Shown here one piece after another: positions 38,726 through 48,082 of a stretch of DNA of 64,000 bases. Source of the DNA: Bradyrhizobium arachidis (lineage in GTDB: Bacteria; Pseudomonadota; Alphaproteobacteria; Rhizobiales; Xanthobacteraceae); NCBI RefSeq assembly GCF_015291705.1, contig NZ_CP030050.1, forward strand, positions 1,550,001 to 1,614,000, given 5' to 3'. Below the pieces are notes generated by a model, which had not been told where the DNA came from, searched no databases, and saw only the letters and a list, made by a program, of their open reading frames with translations. The position numbers and the translations under genes are program-made. Position 1 is the stretch's first letter; each line of letters begins with the position of its first letter.

Positions 38726-39880
38726 CTATTCCCCTTCGAGGAAGTGCCCCAAGGCCTTGAGCGGGCGCAACCTGTCACAGATGATCTTCAGAATAGCCAG
38801 CATCGGGACGGCCAGGATCGCGCCAAGCACGCCCCACATCCAAAACCAGAACACCAGCGACAGGATGATCAATACCGGATTCAGCGTGAAGCGCCGCGCC
38901 AGCAGCATGGGCGTCACTGTTTCACCTTCGACGAGATGAATGCCAAAGTAGAGGACCGGCGGCAGCAAAGCCCACCATAAGCTTTCGAAGCTCAGCATTC
39001 CGACCAGTACGAAGATGCATACCCCGACAAGCGGTCCCAAAATTGGAATGTAGTTGAGCAGGAAGGCTGTGGTGCCCCACAACAAGGGGTCTCCCAGGCC
39101 GCAAAGATACATCGCGGCCGCCGTCGTGACACCGACGGCGGCATTCATGGCCGTGATTGTCACCAGATAGCCCGATATGTCCTCCTGGACCTGCTGAGCG
39201 ATATCGACGGCTTGTCGCTTGTTGTTGAATGTCGGCAGGATCTCAACGGTGCGTCGAAGGAATATATTGCCCGCTACCAAGAGAAAATAGAGCACCAAGA
39301 CAGTCGTAAACAGGCCGTCGAGTACGGAGCGCGTGCCAGCGAAAAGTACGCCCGTTATGCCCAGATCGCGGCGAACCGAAACAATCGAACCCCGGCCAGG
39401 CGGCGCGTCTGCAGCCTGCTCGGCCTGTTGGATTACCTTTTGCAACGCCTGGATCGGCGCGCTTATAACCCGCAGGTGTGCCTCCAGGCGGGGGATGCCC
39501 TCGGGTAGCCGCTCGGCCCAGGTCGTGGCCGGTACCGACAACGCTGCCACCGTACCGACAAGCGCTCCAATCACCAGGAAGACGGTGAAGAGCGCTCCGA
39601 CAGCGCGGGGTAGATGCAAACGCCCCAAGAGGCGAACGGCGGGTTGAAGCAGGAGATTGAGCACGAGGGCGACCACGACAGGAAGGATGATCGAGCTTGC
39701 CACATAGAGTGCCGCCAGGACGCCCAACGCGAACAAACCACCGAGAAAGAACGTCTGCGGATCGGATGGCAGCGGCATCTCCGCCTCGTCGGCGGCCTCC
39801 GTCGCAGCGGCATGTGACTCCGGCCGATCAACATCCAGCGGGAAGGAAGGACACTGTGTTGGCGGTATGGCGGCAACCAT
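38726..39880 (-). CDS. AI-2E/PerM family transporter
   Basis: 384 residues from the ATG at 39880 (GAGGGA upstream); earlier ATGs lack such a site. About eight membrane segments in two groups, separated by the polar SVPATTWAERLPEGIPRLEAHL region, and the family motif LNYIPILGPLVGV. Members export small molecules (AI-2 in E. coli TqsA, others unknown). The substrate cannot be named. Divergent from leader B. Confidence 0.85.
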   Translation of the reverse strand: MVAAIPPTQCPSFPLDVDRPESHAAATEAADEAEMPLPSDPQTFFLGGLFALGVLAALYVASSIILPVVVALVLNLLLQPAVRLLGRLHLPRAVGALFTVFLVIGALVGTVAALSVPATTWAERLPEGIPRLEAHLRVISAPIQALQKVIQQAEQAADAPPGRGSIVSVRRDLGITGVLFAGTRSVLDGLFTTVLVLYFLLVAGNIFLRRTVEILPTFNNKRQAVDIAQQVQEDISGYLVTITAMNAAVGVTTAAAMYLCGLGDPLLWGTTAFLLNYIPILGPLVGVCIFVLVGMLSFESLWWALLPPVLYFGIHLVEGETVTPMLLARRFTLNPVLIILSLVFWFWMWGVLGAILAVPMLAILKIICDRLRPLKALGHFLEGE

Positions 39881-40003
39881 GGCTTTCCCTCTGAATGGGA
39901 GCGTATGATCGCTTCCGGTGTCAATCATAATCCCTTTCAGCGAACGAGTTCGTCCGGAAGAGCGCGGGCGTAACAAACCTACAGAGGAACAAATTCGAGA
40001 ACT

Positions 40004-40127
40004 GAGCAATATTGACCAGTAGTCATCGCCGCCGGGGTACAAACTACCTCATCACCGCCCCGTCAGTGGCAGCTTTCGGTGACTGAGAGTCCGGTAGCGC
40101 TCTCGCCGATAACGTCAGGGGAGCATC
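40004..40127 (+). promoter_or_regulatory. Conserved promoter-leader element, copy B
   Basis: Box GAGCAATATTGACCAG at 40004-40019; ATCACCG at 40051; CGGTGA at 40077-40082 (6-bp stem); CTGAGAGTCC...GCTCTCGCC; AGGGGAGCATC then ATG at 40128. TTGACC in the box with GTACAA 17-19 nt later could be the -35 and -10 of the promoter, putting the RNA start just before the hairpin. Confidence 0.65.
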
Positions 40128-40370
40128 ATGTCTTCCGTCCACCGGTTGCCAACCTTCGAGCAGCGTCACAGCATTGAGGAGTTTATCCAGATAAGGCGCG
40201 ATATGTTGCGCTATGCCCGCTCGTTCCCGCCGGGGGCTGAGCGCAATCAGCGGCGACAGATAGCCTTATCACTTCGAGCCCTGTTCAAGAACAATGATTG
40301 GCTGAACGCCCATACATGGGAAGGAGCAACGCTGCTCACTGATTGTCCTTCGCCTTCCCCAGTAAAATAG
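40128..40370 (+). CDS. Small hypothetical protein under leader B
   Basis: 80 residues. Reads FEQRHSIEEFIQIRRDMLRYARSFPPGAERNQRRQIALSLR, a helical basic core, with no cysteine ribbon. So leader B precedes an unrelated gene, which is why the leader rather than the coding region appears to be the mobile or conserved unit. Unknown function. Confidence 0.6.
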   Translation: MSSVHRLPTFEQRHSIEEFIQIRRDMLRYARSFPPGAERNQRRQIALSLRALFKNNDWLNAHTWEGATLLTDCPSPSPVK

Positions 40371-40612
40371 GGACAGCTTCAATCCCAACTCTCCACAAGA
40401 TCGTGCCGGCTGCACTGGATGCGGTTCGCCAATGATCCTTGCGATGATCGAGCCGGCGAAACGAGTTGTGTCCGCTTCGGACCGCTCCCCGCGGCATCAT
40501 GCGATCGGCCGCAATAGCTTCCGCGGTTGCGGCATCACAATCATGCATTCTAGCGTAGGAGCTCTTGCGCTGCTCTGTAGGCGGGCGCAATCAAGCGGGA
40601 TATGAAACTCAG

Positions 40613-40792
40613 TTAAATGGCAACGAGGAGGGTTTCGTCGGCACTGCACTTTGCGCATTCAAAGGTGCGCACATCAAAACCAGGTTTGTCCGGCTCGATG
40701 CAGACCAACCTCATTGGTGTTCGGCATTTCGAGCAGTTATGAATTCTGAAGTCTGCAACACCAACACTTGGATGAGATTGAGTCGACGGCAT
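40613..40792 (-). CDS. Four-cysteine zinc-ribbon protein under leader C
   Basis: 59 residues from the ATG at 40792. CSKC (residues 20-23) and CAKC (near 48-51) bracket RTPMRLVCIEPDKPGFDVRT, a treble-strand zinc ribbon with the recurring CxxC...PMxL...IxPxxxGFxxRTFECxxC pattern. The same pattern is intact in part at 51783 and split at 36338. Function unknown; small ribbons of this kind may bind RNA, DNA or protein partners. Confidence 0.7.
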   Translation of the reverse strand: MPSTQSHPSVGVADFRIHNCSKCRTPMRLVCIEPDKPGFDVRTFECAKCSADETLLVAI

Positions 40793-40914
40793 GATACTCC
40801 CCTTAAGACCCAGGCGGGAGTGCGACACTCTCAGTCACCGATTGTTGCCTATGGTAGGGCGGTGATCTAACCAATATAGTGTCTTGGTTCCATCCACACT
40901 GGTCAATACTGCTC
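40793..40914 (-). promoter_or_regulatory. Conserved promoter-leader element, copy C
   Basis: Minus-strand box GAGCAGTATTGACCAG at 40914-40899; TCACCG at 40865-40860 paired with CGGTGA at 40840-40835; CTGAGAGTGTCGCACTCCCGCCTG; AAGGGGAGTATC then ATG. Box start to ATCACCG is 48 nt, as in copies B and D. Confidence 0.65.
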
Positions 40915-41041
40915 GCTTTCGAAAAAAGACTCGAAGAGGACAAATAGGACCTTCCGCGGCCGCTGGCTCAGAAAATGAGGACGGCTCTTAAGCCCCCCTC
41001 TGGTTTTTTGTAGCTGCTTGTCGTGTGCTTGGCGAGTTCGC

Positions 41042-41797
41042 CTAACCTTCGATGATGTAAACGATCTCGTGGGTGCGCGGGCGAAGAATGATGTAGTTGC
41101 CGTGCACAAGGATGAAATCGTATCCACGCCATTCCGGATAGATTTCCACGATACGTGCTGGCATCGGATGATAGCGGACACCCGCCGGGACAGCCGTTCC
41201 GATTGAGAGGTTGAAGTTCACGTTTGTAACTTCCTCAACCTTCTCCTGCTTGATCGCCGAGGTTATCTGGGTGCGCTTTTCGGCGGGAGGCGCTGATGTC
41301 GCCGAGGTTGCGGCATTGCCGGTCGTCCTACTGTCGGGTGTCGAAGGCCTGGTCTCGGCAGTCGGAGATTTCAAGTCCTTTGAGGTGGTGGTCGAATCAG
41401 GTGATTTCGCCTTGCTGTCGGCTTTCATGTCGCTCGTCGCCTTGCTGTCAGAAGGCGACTTCGTTTCGGCGGTCGGATTTTTCATGTCCTTCGAAGTGGT
41501 GGTCGGAGTAATTGACTCTGAAGCCTTCGACTTGCCATCAGCTTTCATGTCGCCGGTCGTTTTTGCATCCGGCTTGCCGTGCGCATGTTGAGGCGCCGCT
41601 TCTTTTGACCCAGCGCCGGGTGTAGCGGTCTCGGCGCCCTTTGCGGGTGCATTCATCGGCGCCGCAGTATCACCTTTAGGCGAAGCGACAGTCGGAGATT
41701 CCTTCGCTGCTCCTTGATTAACGCCTTGAGCTGTCGCAAGCCCGGTCGTGGCCAACAAGGCCGCAACGGCCACGGACACCATTAATGACTTTCTCAT
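41042..41797 (-). CDS. Exported DUF1236 protein
   Basis: 251 residues from the ATG at 41797, with a signal peptide ending near TGLATAQG. A long Ala/Thr/Lys/Ser-rich repeat region (SKASESITPTTTSKDMKNPT, KSPDSTTTSKDLKSPTAET) links to a C-terminal DUF1236 domain (GTAVPAGVRYHPMPARIVEI...GYDFILVHGNYIILRPRTHE). Periplasmic or envelope-associated. A perfect EcfG promoter lies 55 nt upstream, so general-stress control is likely. Confidence 0.85.
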   Translation of the reverse strand: MRKSLMVSVAVAALLATTGLATAQGVNQGAAKESPTVASPKGDTAAPMNAPAKGAETATPGAGSKEAAPQHAHGKPDAKTTGDMKADGKSKASESITPTTTSKDMKNPTAETKSPSDSKATSDMKADSKAKSPDSTTTSKDLKSPTAETRPSTPDSRTTGNAATSATSAPPAEKRTQITSAIKQEKVEEVTNVNFNLSIGTAVPAGVRYHPMPARIVEIYPEWRGYDFILVHGNYIILRPRTHEIVYIIEG

Positions 41798-41852
41798 CTG
41801 ATTTTTCCAATTCAAATTGAATCCATGCCGACGAAGGTCGGCCATAGAGTGG

Positions 41853-41877
41853 AACGGCCCCAACAGCCTATAGTTCC
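41853..41877 (-). promoter_or_regulatory. EcfG-type promoter, perfect match
   Basis: Minus strand: GGAAC at 41877-41873, 16 nt, CGTT at 41856-41853. Exact match to GGAAC-N16-CGTT. Drives the DUF1236 gene. The remainder of 41878-42351 holds nothing recognised. Confidence 0.75.
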
Positions 41878-42351
41878 GCTTCTATCTTGGGTTGGGAGAT
41901 GTATTGGGAAGTAATGCGAGTGATCGCGTCGATCACTGGGCTGTCGCCAGAACCTTCAACCCCTGTGTGCGCTAAGTCATTTCTTGGGCTCGACCAGGCG
42001 CCAAGCAACGAGGAAACCTCTCTGCTCTCGCTCGGACCCACCCGGAAAGGCCGGAAAGGAATGGGCGTACTAGCAAAGAGCGATCTGGCCAAATATAGAC
42101 CCGCATGAGCAACGCCATATCAGGAACGTTCAGGTTAAAGCCGAAAGGCTGATCTTGCCGTCGGTGCAAGCCTGCGTGAAGCGACAAGGAGAATCCGATA
42201 CGGAGCGAACCTGCACGCACCTGGCGGTGGCTGCGTATCATTTCAACAGAATTCTGTAGGGTACCAAACCCGGCGATCTGCGGGAGGGGGAGACACAACG
42301 GTTTTCGAACTGGCGATGAAGCGGCATGCTTCGACGCGACCACAAGCAAAA

Positions 42352-42531
42352 TCAAGCCGACCATCTGTCCTGCTCTTTACGGCAATCGTCTTCGTTGAGA
42401 CGGTCCGCGATATCCTCTGCGATGTCTGGCGTTTTCGCCTTGGCGATTGGCTTGCCGTCCGCAGTCATTAATTCGTCGCCCTCAACCTCAACCGGAAAGT
42501 CGTCGGGCTTGAGGGGCTTATCATTTGGCAT
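42352..42531 (-). CDS. Small acidic protein
   Basis: 59 residues from the ATG at 42531 behind GGGAGGG. Reads KPDDFPVEVEGDELMTADGKPIAKAKTPDIAEDIADRLNEDD, an acidic sequence with GKPIAKAKT repeated in similar small bradyrhizobial proteins. No function known. Confidence 0.65.
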   Translation of the reverse strand: MPNDKPLKPDDFPVEVEGDELMTADGKPIAKAKTPDIAEDIADRLNEDDCRKEQDRWSA

Positions 42532-42552
42532 TGCACCCTCCCACGTTAAAGG

Positions 42553-42584
42553 AAAAAGCCGCCCGGGCATTACGCCGAGCGGCT
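42553..42584. terminator. Terminator-like hairpin
   Basis: AAAAGCCGC and GCGGCTTTT arms enclose 16 nt, with A and T runs on both sides, so it could work in either direction. It lies upstream of the gene at 42531, perhaps ending transcription from the exoD relic. Confidence 0.55.
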
Positions 42585-42859
42585 TTTCGAGCAACTGCCA
42601 GTCGCCCGGTTCTGTTGCTGGAATGACAACATCGATCCGAAGGAAAGGTTTCTCCCGCCAGCAAGGCTATTCTTTCCCGCTTCGGTCCCGTAGCTCCGCT
42701 GGTCGTGTGGTCGAGCGAAGCAGCGCTGACGCCTTTGTTTGCGGCTTCAAACGGTCTCCGGACAGAAGCGACGCGAGTATTGTTGGCGCGGCCAGCAAGC
42801 GGCATCGCACGGTTCGTTACCAGCGACAGGTCGCTACCAGAGATCGATGATCCATTTTG

Positions 42860-43370
42860 CGCCGACGACCGTCTGCCAAACTACCGCCGTCGCGACCGCA
42901 CAAATGGCGGCGGCCAGCAAGGCGATCGAGAGACAGGACCCCATCCTCCTCGAGATAGGCAAGGGAGATCAAGGCAATCACCAAAGCGGGGACGACGTTG
43001 CTCAGGGGTATTGGAATGAAGACCAGAGTAGCGCTCAGTACCACGACGAGCCGACCAGGCGCTTGGTTGCCTCCAACGGGTGCGCCACCGTGGATGAACC
43101 ACCTTCTCAAGATATCTGAGCACCGGTAAGGATCGCTGCACCACAGCAGCGAGGTGTTTCGTCGGCAAGGAACGAGTGGCGATGCGGCGTGGAAAGACCG
43201 GAGCGGGTTTGCCCGCGATCATCTGGAACGCGGGAATCGTGAGTAGCAGGCCAGCTACGATCGAGAGCCCGGTGCGAGCGCGACCAGCGCGAGCAGGATC
43301 ATGATGATCCCGAAGGATCGCTTGCGAAGGCCGTGCATCAGCCAGCCCAAGGTGAAATGGTCCGCTGCAG
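42860..43370 (-). pseudogene. exoD pseudogene
   Basis: In three frames one reads the ExoD membrane protein: RKRSFGIIMILLALVALAPG, SIVAGLLLTIPAFQMIAGKP, then a long central part (SLPTKHLAAVVQRSLPVLRY) and finally VFIPIPLSNVVPALVIALIS. At least two frameshifts and no start codon. The second exoD relic in the window. Confidence 0.7.
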
Positions 43371-43502
43371 CACGGCGGAGGTAGTAACAAGCCCTATCGG
43401 GTCAGCTGGCGGTCTCGACATCAGAATAGCGTCTCCTGGCCTCTTGATTGGCAGGCCGATGTCTCCGTCTCGAAGCCGAAACCGGTCGCTTCGTTGGTTG
43501 TT

Positions 43503-43748
43503 TTAAGTGCCATGCTGCCGATAGTCCACCGGGGTCAATCCAAGGATAGCACGTTCACATAGTTTGTTGGCGTCCCGCTCGCCGCTGCCTGCAGCCTGCA
43601 AAATACCCTTAGCAATAATTTCGCGATCTACCTCCAACTGACCGATATTCTGAAGTGTTCGACATGCCAGGTCGTAGGCCTGATTCACGGCGGTTACCTG
43701 CTCTGGATCAAAGGACAACTCTTGGAAAAGCGGATTAGGATTGGACAT
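43503..43748 (-). CDS. Small hypothetical protein
   Basis: 81 residues after an AGGAG site. PNPLFQELSFDPEQVTAVNQAYDLACRTL, then ILGLTPVDYRQHG. Helical. Resembles bradyrhizobial unknowns of similar size. No function known. Confidence 0.65.
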   Translation of the reverse strand: MSNPNPLFQELSFDPEQVTAVNQAYDLACRTLQNIGQLEVDREIIAKGILQAAGSGERDANKLCERAILGLTPVDYRQHGT

Positions 43749-43873
43749 AATGCTCCTCGTAGCAAACGCGAGCGCAAGCTCTCAGCTGCCAGGATTAGAC
43801 GGATTAAGTGATGATCGGAAAAAACCTCGCGATGAGCAGGGTATTTGTGCTCTGACACACCGCGGGGAACGAT

Positions 43874-44224
43874 TTATCGATTTGTCGAGGTCATCTTTGC
43901 AACAAGATCACCGAATGGCTTGTAGGACTGCTTGGCAAAATCGCTGTACAGTCCGCCAATCTTCTGTGACTCCGTAACGAACGTCTCGTAGGCCGTCTTG
44001 GCGAATTCGGTTTGAACTTCAATCGCCTTGTCGAGCGACTTCACGCCAGAGAGCTTCTCAACGAACAGTTTCGTGTCTTCAAACGACTTTTTCGTGTAGT
44101 CACCGTAAGCAGTGGCAATCGCCAGGAAGGCGTTAGATGACGCAGTCCCTGTATCGATTTGTTCGTTACTATTCTGCTGGTGCTCGAAATTTTGATTCGA
44201 ATGAATCTGATTTGCGTTCGACAT
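43874..44224 (-). CDS. Phasin-family protein
   Basis: 116 residues from the ATG at 44224. The C-terminal two thirds are the phasin pattern (AIATAYGDYTKKSFEDTKLF, DKAIEVQTEFAKTAYETFV), an amphipathic helical protein that coats polyhydroxyalkanoate granules; the N-terminal part is Asn/Gln-rich. In bradyrhizobia phasins are induced under stress. Confidence 0.85.
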   Translation of the reverse strand: MSNANQIHSNQNFEHQQNSNEQIDTGTASSNAFLAIATAYGDYTKKSFEDTKLFVEKLSGVKSLDKAIEVQTEFAKTAYETFVTESQKIGGLYSDFAKQSYKPFGDLVAKMTSTNR

Positions 44225-44654
44225 TTTTTGAACTTTCCCTTGTTTGTTTAACAGTGGACCAATGCCGCGCGCCACCAATGGTTGCTTCGGAATCTCAGTT
44301 CTAACTTTTAATTAGGCGGTGCTTGTATGTTCGTACGATGATCACCAGGCGCAGTTTGCCGGGTAGCGCCGAGCGATCGCAGTCGACTCCGCCGCAATGC
44401 CAACGAGCGAAACGCACCTTAAGGTGCAGAATGTGATTTGGGCAAACCGGCTGATTATCTGCCGCGCGGGTGTCGAGAAGGCCGCAACTCACGCTACTCT
44501 CGCGCCGACGAGGTGATCGAATGAGTAGCGCAATATTTGAGCGCGGGTGTCCACCGCCTCTCTGAGACCTTGCCGCGGGGAGATGATTTACTGTTCCGTC
44601 GCTGGAACCAAAGTCACACCGCGTTATTGTTCACCAAAACAATGGAGGAACATC

Positions 44655-45185
44655 ATGATTTCCAAATGTCTTGCAATAGCATTCCTGGCTATCGCGTCGA
44701 TGACCGGCGCGGCGGCGGCGCAAACAGCCACAAACCAAGCGGCTTCGACAACCAGTGCTACCACGCACAAGGAGGGTGAATGGCGCGCGTCCAAGCTCGC
44801 CGGCGTCGATGTGTACAATGAAGCCAACGAGAAGATCGGCGACATCCACGACGTGATTTTGGATAGGTCAGGCAAGGTGGCCAATGTCATTCTGGGTGTG
44901 GGCGGCGTTCTCGGCCTGGGCGAACACTACGTGGCGGTCGCCTTCGATAAGCTGAAGTGGGTTGACCAGCCGGTGACCTCGACAACTTCGTCAACAACGT
45001 CCGCACCGGCGAATGCGCCTGCAACCACTCCCGCTCCAGATAGCACCACGCGAACCACCACCGGTGCCGCAACAACCACCACGACAACCACCACAACCAG
45101 CGCCAGTACGCGTTGGTATCCCGATCACGCGGTGTATAACGCCACCAAGGACGAATTGAAGGCCATGCCGGAGTTTAAGTACTAA
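44655..45185 (+). CDS. Exported PRC-barrel protein
   Basis: 176 residues from the ATG at 44655, behind GGAGGAA. Signal peptide ending TGAAAAQ, a PRC-barrel (WRASKLAGVDVYNEANEKIG, ILDRSGKVANVILGVGG), a long Thr/Ala/Ser-rich linker with an eight-Thr run, and a C-terminal YNATKDELKAMPEF. PRC barrels mediate protein or metal contacts at surfaces; specific partner unknown. Confidence 0.85.
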   Translation: MISKCLAIAFLAIASMTGAAAAQTATNQAASTTSATTHKEGEWRASKLAGVDVYNEANEKIGDIHDVILDRSGKVANVILGVGGVLGLGEHYVAVAFDKLKWVDQPVTSTTSSTTSAPANAPATTPAPDSTTRTTTGAATTTTTTTTTSASTRWYPDHAVYNATKDELKAMPEFKY

Positions 45186-45331
45186 CTCTCGACATGCGGC
45201 GTTTTTTGACGGGAAGCGACACTTCGACCCTGGCAAGGGGGGCGGCCGGCGTTCTAGGTGGGTTCGCGTCTTGGCGGTCAAAGCTCACTTCGCTGGCGTC
45301 TGAATCAGAATGCGGTCATCTGGCACGCTCC

Positions 45332-45772
45332 TTACGGCCACCGTCGAGGGTCGAGATTGGCCTGCCATGAGCGCCAGCGCTGGCGTCTACGTGCGATGTC
45401 GGAGCGAGCCCGCTCGAGCGCGAGCAGCGTTTTTTTGAACCGCAGCCCTTCGCGGCGCAGGAACGTCCAAACCGCATTGTGGGAGACCTTGACCCCGCGC
45501 GCGGCGAGTTCGTCCTTGAGGGCGTGCAGCGTCAAATGCGGCGTCTGACTGATCCTCTCCTTGATGAAGGCGCGATGCGGCTCAAGAACGGGCTTGCGAT
45601 GGCCGCCCATCTTGCCAGGGGCCACTGAGCCGGTCGCTCGATAACGTTGCGACCACTTCACAACTGACGACACCGCAACGCCAAACCGCGATGCCACCGA
45701 ACGGCAGCTCTCGCCCTTTGCAACCGCCGCAACCGCCCGCTTACGCAGATCATTGGATATCGGTCGGACCAT
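45332..45772 (-). pseudogene. IS630-family transposase, first part only
   Basis: 147 residues from the ATG at 45772: the helix-turn-helix N-terminal part (SNDLRKRAVAAVAKGESCRS, RFGVAVSSVVKWSQRYRATG) and linker (KERISQTPHLTLHALKDELA). The frame ends where the DDE catalytic half should start, and no such half follows. Remnant. Confidence 0.8.
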
Positions 45773-45883
45773 CGGATGCTGGCCTCCAGCCCAGCCAGCA
45801 TCTTGAATCATATTCGTCCGAAATCGGGAATCCCTCCCGATTCAATCAAGCCATGAACCGCTCTAGGTCTTCCAAAGCCTAGC

Positions 45884-45908
45884 GGAACCATCTGTTTTTC
45901 CTTGCGTT
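45884..45908 (+). promoter_or_regulatory. EcfG-type promoter, perfect match
   Basis: GGAAC at 45884-45888, 16 nt, CGTT at 45905-45908. The first usable ATG of the following ABC transporter (45917) is only 9 nt further, close to the expected transcription start. Confidence 0.75.
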
Positions 45909-45916
45909 ATTGGGAT

Positions 45917-47855
45917 ATGCGCAGGCCCGCCATCAGTGATTCACCCATCGTCAAGGTTGTTACTGAAACCGGTGCCTACGTCGAGCCACCCCCGCCCGAA
46001 GTCGTTGAAACCGATCCGGATTTGTCTGCCGAAGATGCGGAGCAAATCCGCCGGGATTATCTGCTCACGCGCCTTCTGGATCAGCGCCAAGGGATTTTGG
46101 GGGAAAAACGGTGACCGGGTGGCGTGGATATTTTCCATCGTCCTGGTGATCCTGATTGTCACCAATGTCGGCTTCCAATACGGCATCAATGTCTGGAATC
46201 GGGCGATCTTCGACGCGATCGAGAAGCGCGATTCCACCGCTGTGTTTTATTTGACCGCGGTGTTCTTTCCGCTCGCGATCGGCAGCGTCCTGCTCGGCGT
46301 TGCGCAAGTATTCACGCGTATGGGCATCCAGCGCCGCTGGCGGGCCTGGTTAGCCAATTCCGTGGTGTCGCGCTGGCTGACCAATGGCCGCTATTATCAG
46401 CTCAATCTCGTCAGCGGCGACCATCAGAATCCAGAATACCGCATCGGCGAGGATCTGCGCGTGGCCACTGATGCGCCGGTGGATTTCGCCGCCGGCGTCA
46501 CCTCGGCATTCCTGTCGGCGACCACCTTCATCGTGGTGCTCTGGACCATCGGCGGCGCGCTGACGGTCACGATCGCGGGATCGACCATCACCATTCCTGG
46601 CTTCCTCGTGATTGCGGCGGTGTTGTACGCGGCGATTGCCTCAGGTTCGATCATGACGATCGGGCGCGGCTTCGTGCAAGTCTCCGAAGACAAGAATCAG
46701 GCCGAGGCCGAGTATCGCTACACGCTGACCCGCGTGCGCGAGAACGGCGAGAGCATAGCGCTGCTCGGCGGTGAGGAGGAAGAGCGCGACGGCATTGACA
46801 AGACCTTTACCAAGGTGCTGAGGCAATGGGCGCGGCTCGCCGGCCAGCACATGCGCACCACGCTGGTGTCGCAGGGATCGAGCCTGATCGCACCGGTGGT
46901 GCCGCTGCTACTGTGCGCGCCGAAATTTCTCGACGGCAGCATGACGCTGGGACAGGTGATGCAGGCGGCCTCCGCCTTCACCATCGTGCAGAGCGCGTTT
47001 GGTTGGCTGGTCGACAATTATCCGCGGCTTTCGGACTGGAACGCCTGCGCGCGGCGCATCGCCTCGCTGATGATGTCCCTGGACGGCCTTGAGCGCGCCG
47101 AACGTGGCGACGGCATCGGCCGCATCAAGCGCGGCGAGACCGAAGGCGACGCTATTCTCAGTCTCAACGATCTTTCGGTGACCCTCGACGACGGCACCGC
47201 CGTGGTCGGCGAGGCGGAAGTCGTGATCGAAGCCGGCGAACGCCTGCTGGTGGCCGGTGAGACCGGCACCGGCAAAAGCACATTGGTGCGCGCGATCGCG
47301 GGGCTGTGGCCGTGGGGCGGCGGCAGCGTCAATTTCCATCCAGATCGCCGCCTGTTCATGCTGCCGCAAAAACCCTATGTGCCGTTGGGCACGCTGCGGC
47401 GAGCCGCTGCCTACCCAGCCGCCGCCGAGGACTGGACGGTGGAACAGATCGGCGAAGCGCTCGACAAGGTCGGCCTCAGTCATCTCAAGGACAAGATCGA
47501 GGAAGAGGCGCCGTGGGACCAGACGCTATCAGGTGGTGAAAAGCAGCGGCTCGCCTTCGCGCGGCTGTTTCTGCACAAGCCTTATATCATCGTGCTGGAC
47601 GAAGCGACCTCTGCACTCGATGAAAAGAGCCAGGACAAGATGATGGAGCTGATGACCAAGGAGCTGCCCATGGCCACCGTGGTCAGCGTCGCCCATCGCA
47701 CCGAGCTTGAAGCCTTCCACAGCCGCAAGATAGTGCTGGAACGGCGCAAGGGTGGCGCGAAACTCGTCAGCGACGTCGATCTCGTTCCACGCAAAGGCAG
47801 GCGCCGGCTGCTCGGTCGCTTCCTCGGTCATCGCAAGCCGCCGCTGCAAAGGTGA
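45917..47855 (+). pseudogene. ABC transporter permease/ATPase, BclA/YddA-type, with N-terminal frameshift
   Basis: Except for a +1 frameshift it reads as a single chain of about 645 residues. The N-terminal part (MRRPAISDSP... DYLLTR) is in one frame up to 46072; from FWISAKGFWGKNGDR it continues in the next frame, consistent with one extra C at 46072-46073. Membrane domain of the SbmA/BacA-related kind, then the ATPase with Walker A (GETGTGKSTL), signature LSGGEKQRL and Walker B (IIVLDEATSALD). BclA of bradyrhizobia imports host antimicrobial peptides; whether this copy does is unknown. Confidence 0.8.
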
Positions 47856-48029
47856 AAGCGGCTCGAAGCGCATTCGATTTTCGACTTTAGCAGCGGTATC
47901 GAAGACTAAACGGACCCTAGACGAAGGTTGTGTCAGGTCAGTCATGGCCATCTCGGATATGCGCCTTTTTGGGACCAATGTCCGGAGTGATAGCTTCTAA
48001 ATCCGCTCGGCACCACCGGCAAACAAAGA

Positions 48030-48048
48030 GGCGGCCACACGGGCCGCC
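48030..48048 (-). terminator. Terminator of the LTXXQ-protein gene
   Basis: A 7-bp GGCGGCC/GGCCGCC stem with a 5-nt loop, followed on the minus strand by CTCTTTGTTT, 35 nt after the stop of the gene at 48083. Confidence 0.65.
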
Positions 48049-48082
48049 ATCTATTTTCAACTCAACGTGGAGCCCAACTCAA

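Noticed and set aside
40051..40127. Possible TPP riboswitch because of the CTGAGA word in the leader elements
   Set aside because: The other conserved THI-box parts are missing, and downstream genes have no link to thiamine.
40835..40914. EcfG promoter in leader C (GGAAC ... GGTT)
   Set aside because: The spacing is two bases too short, and the other leader copies have no GGAAC at that place.
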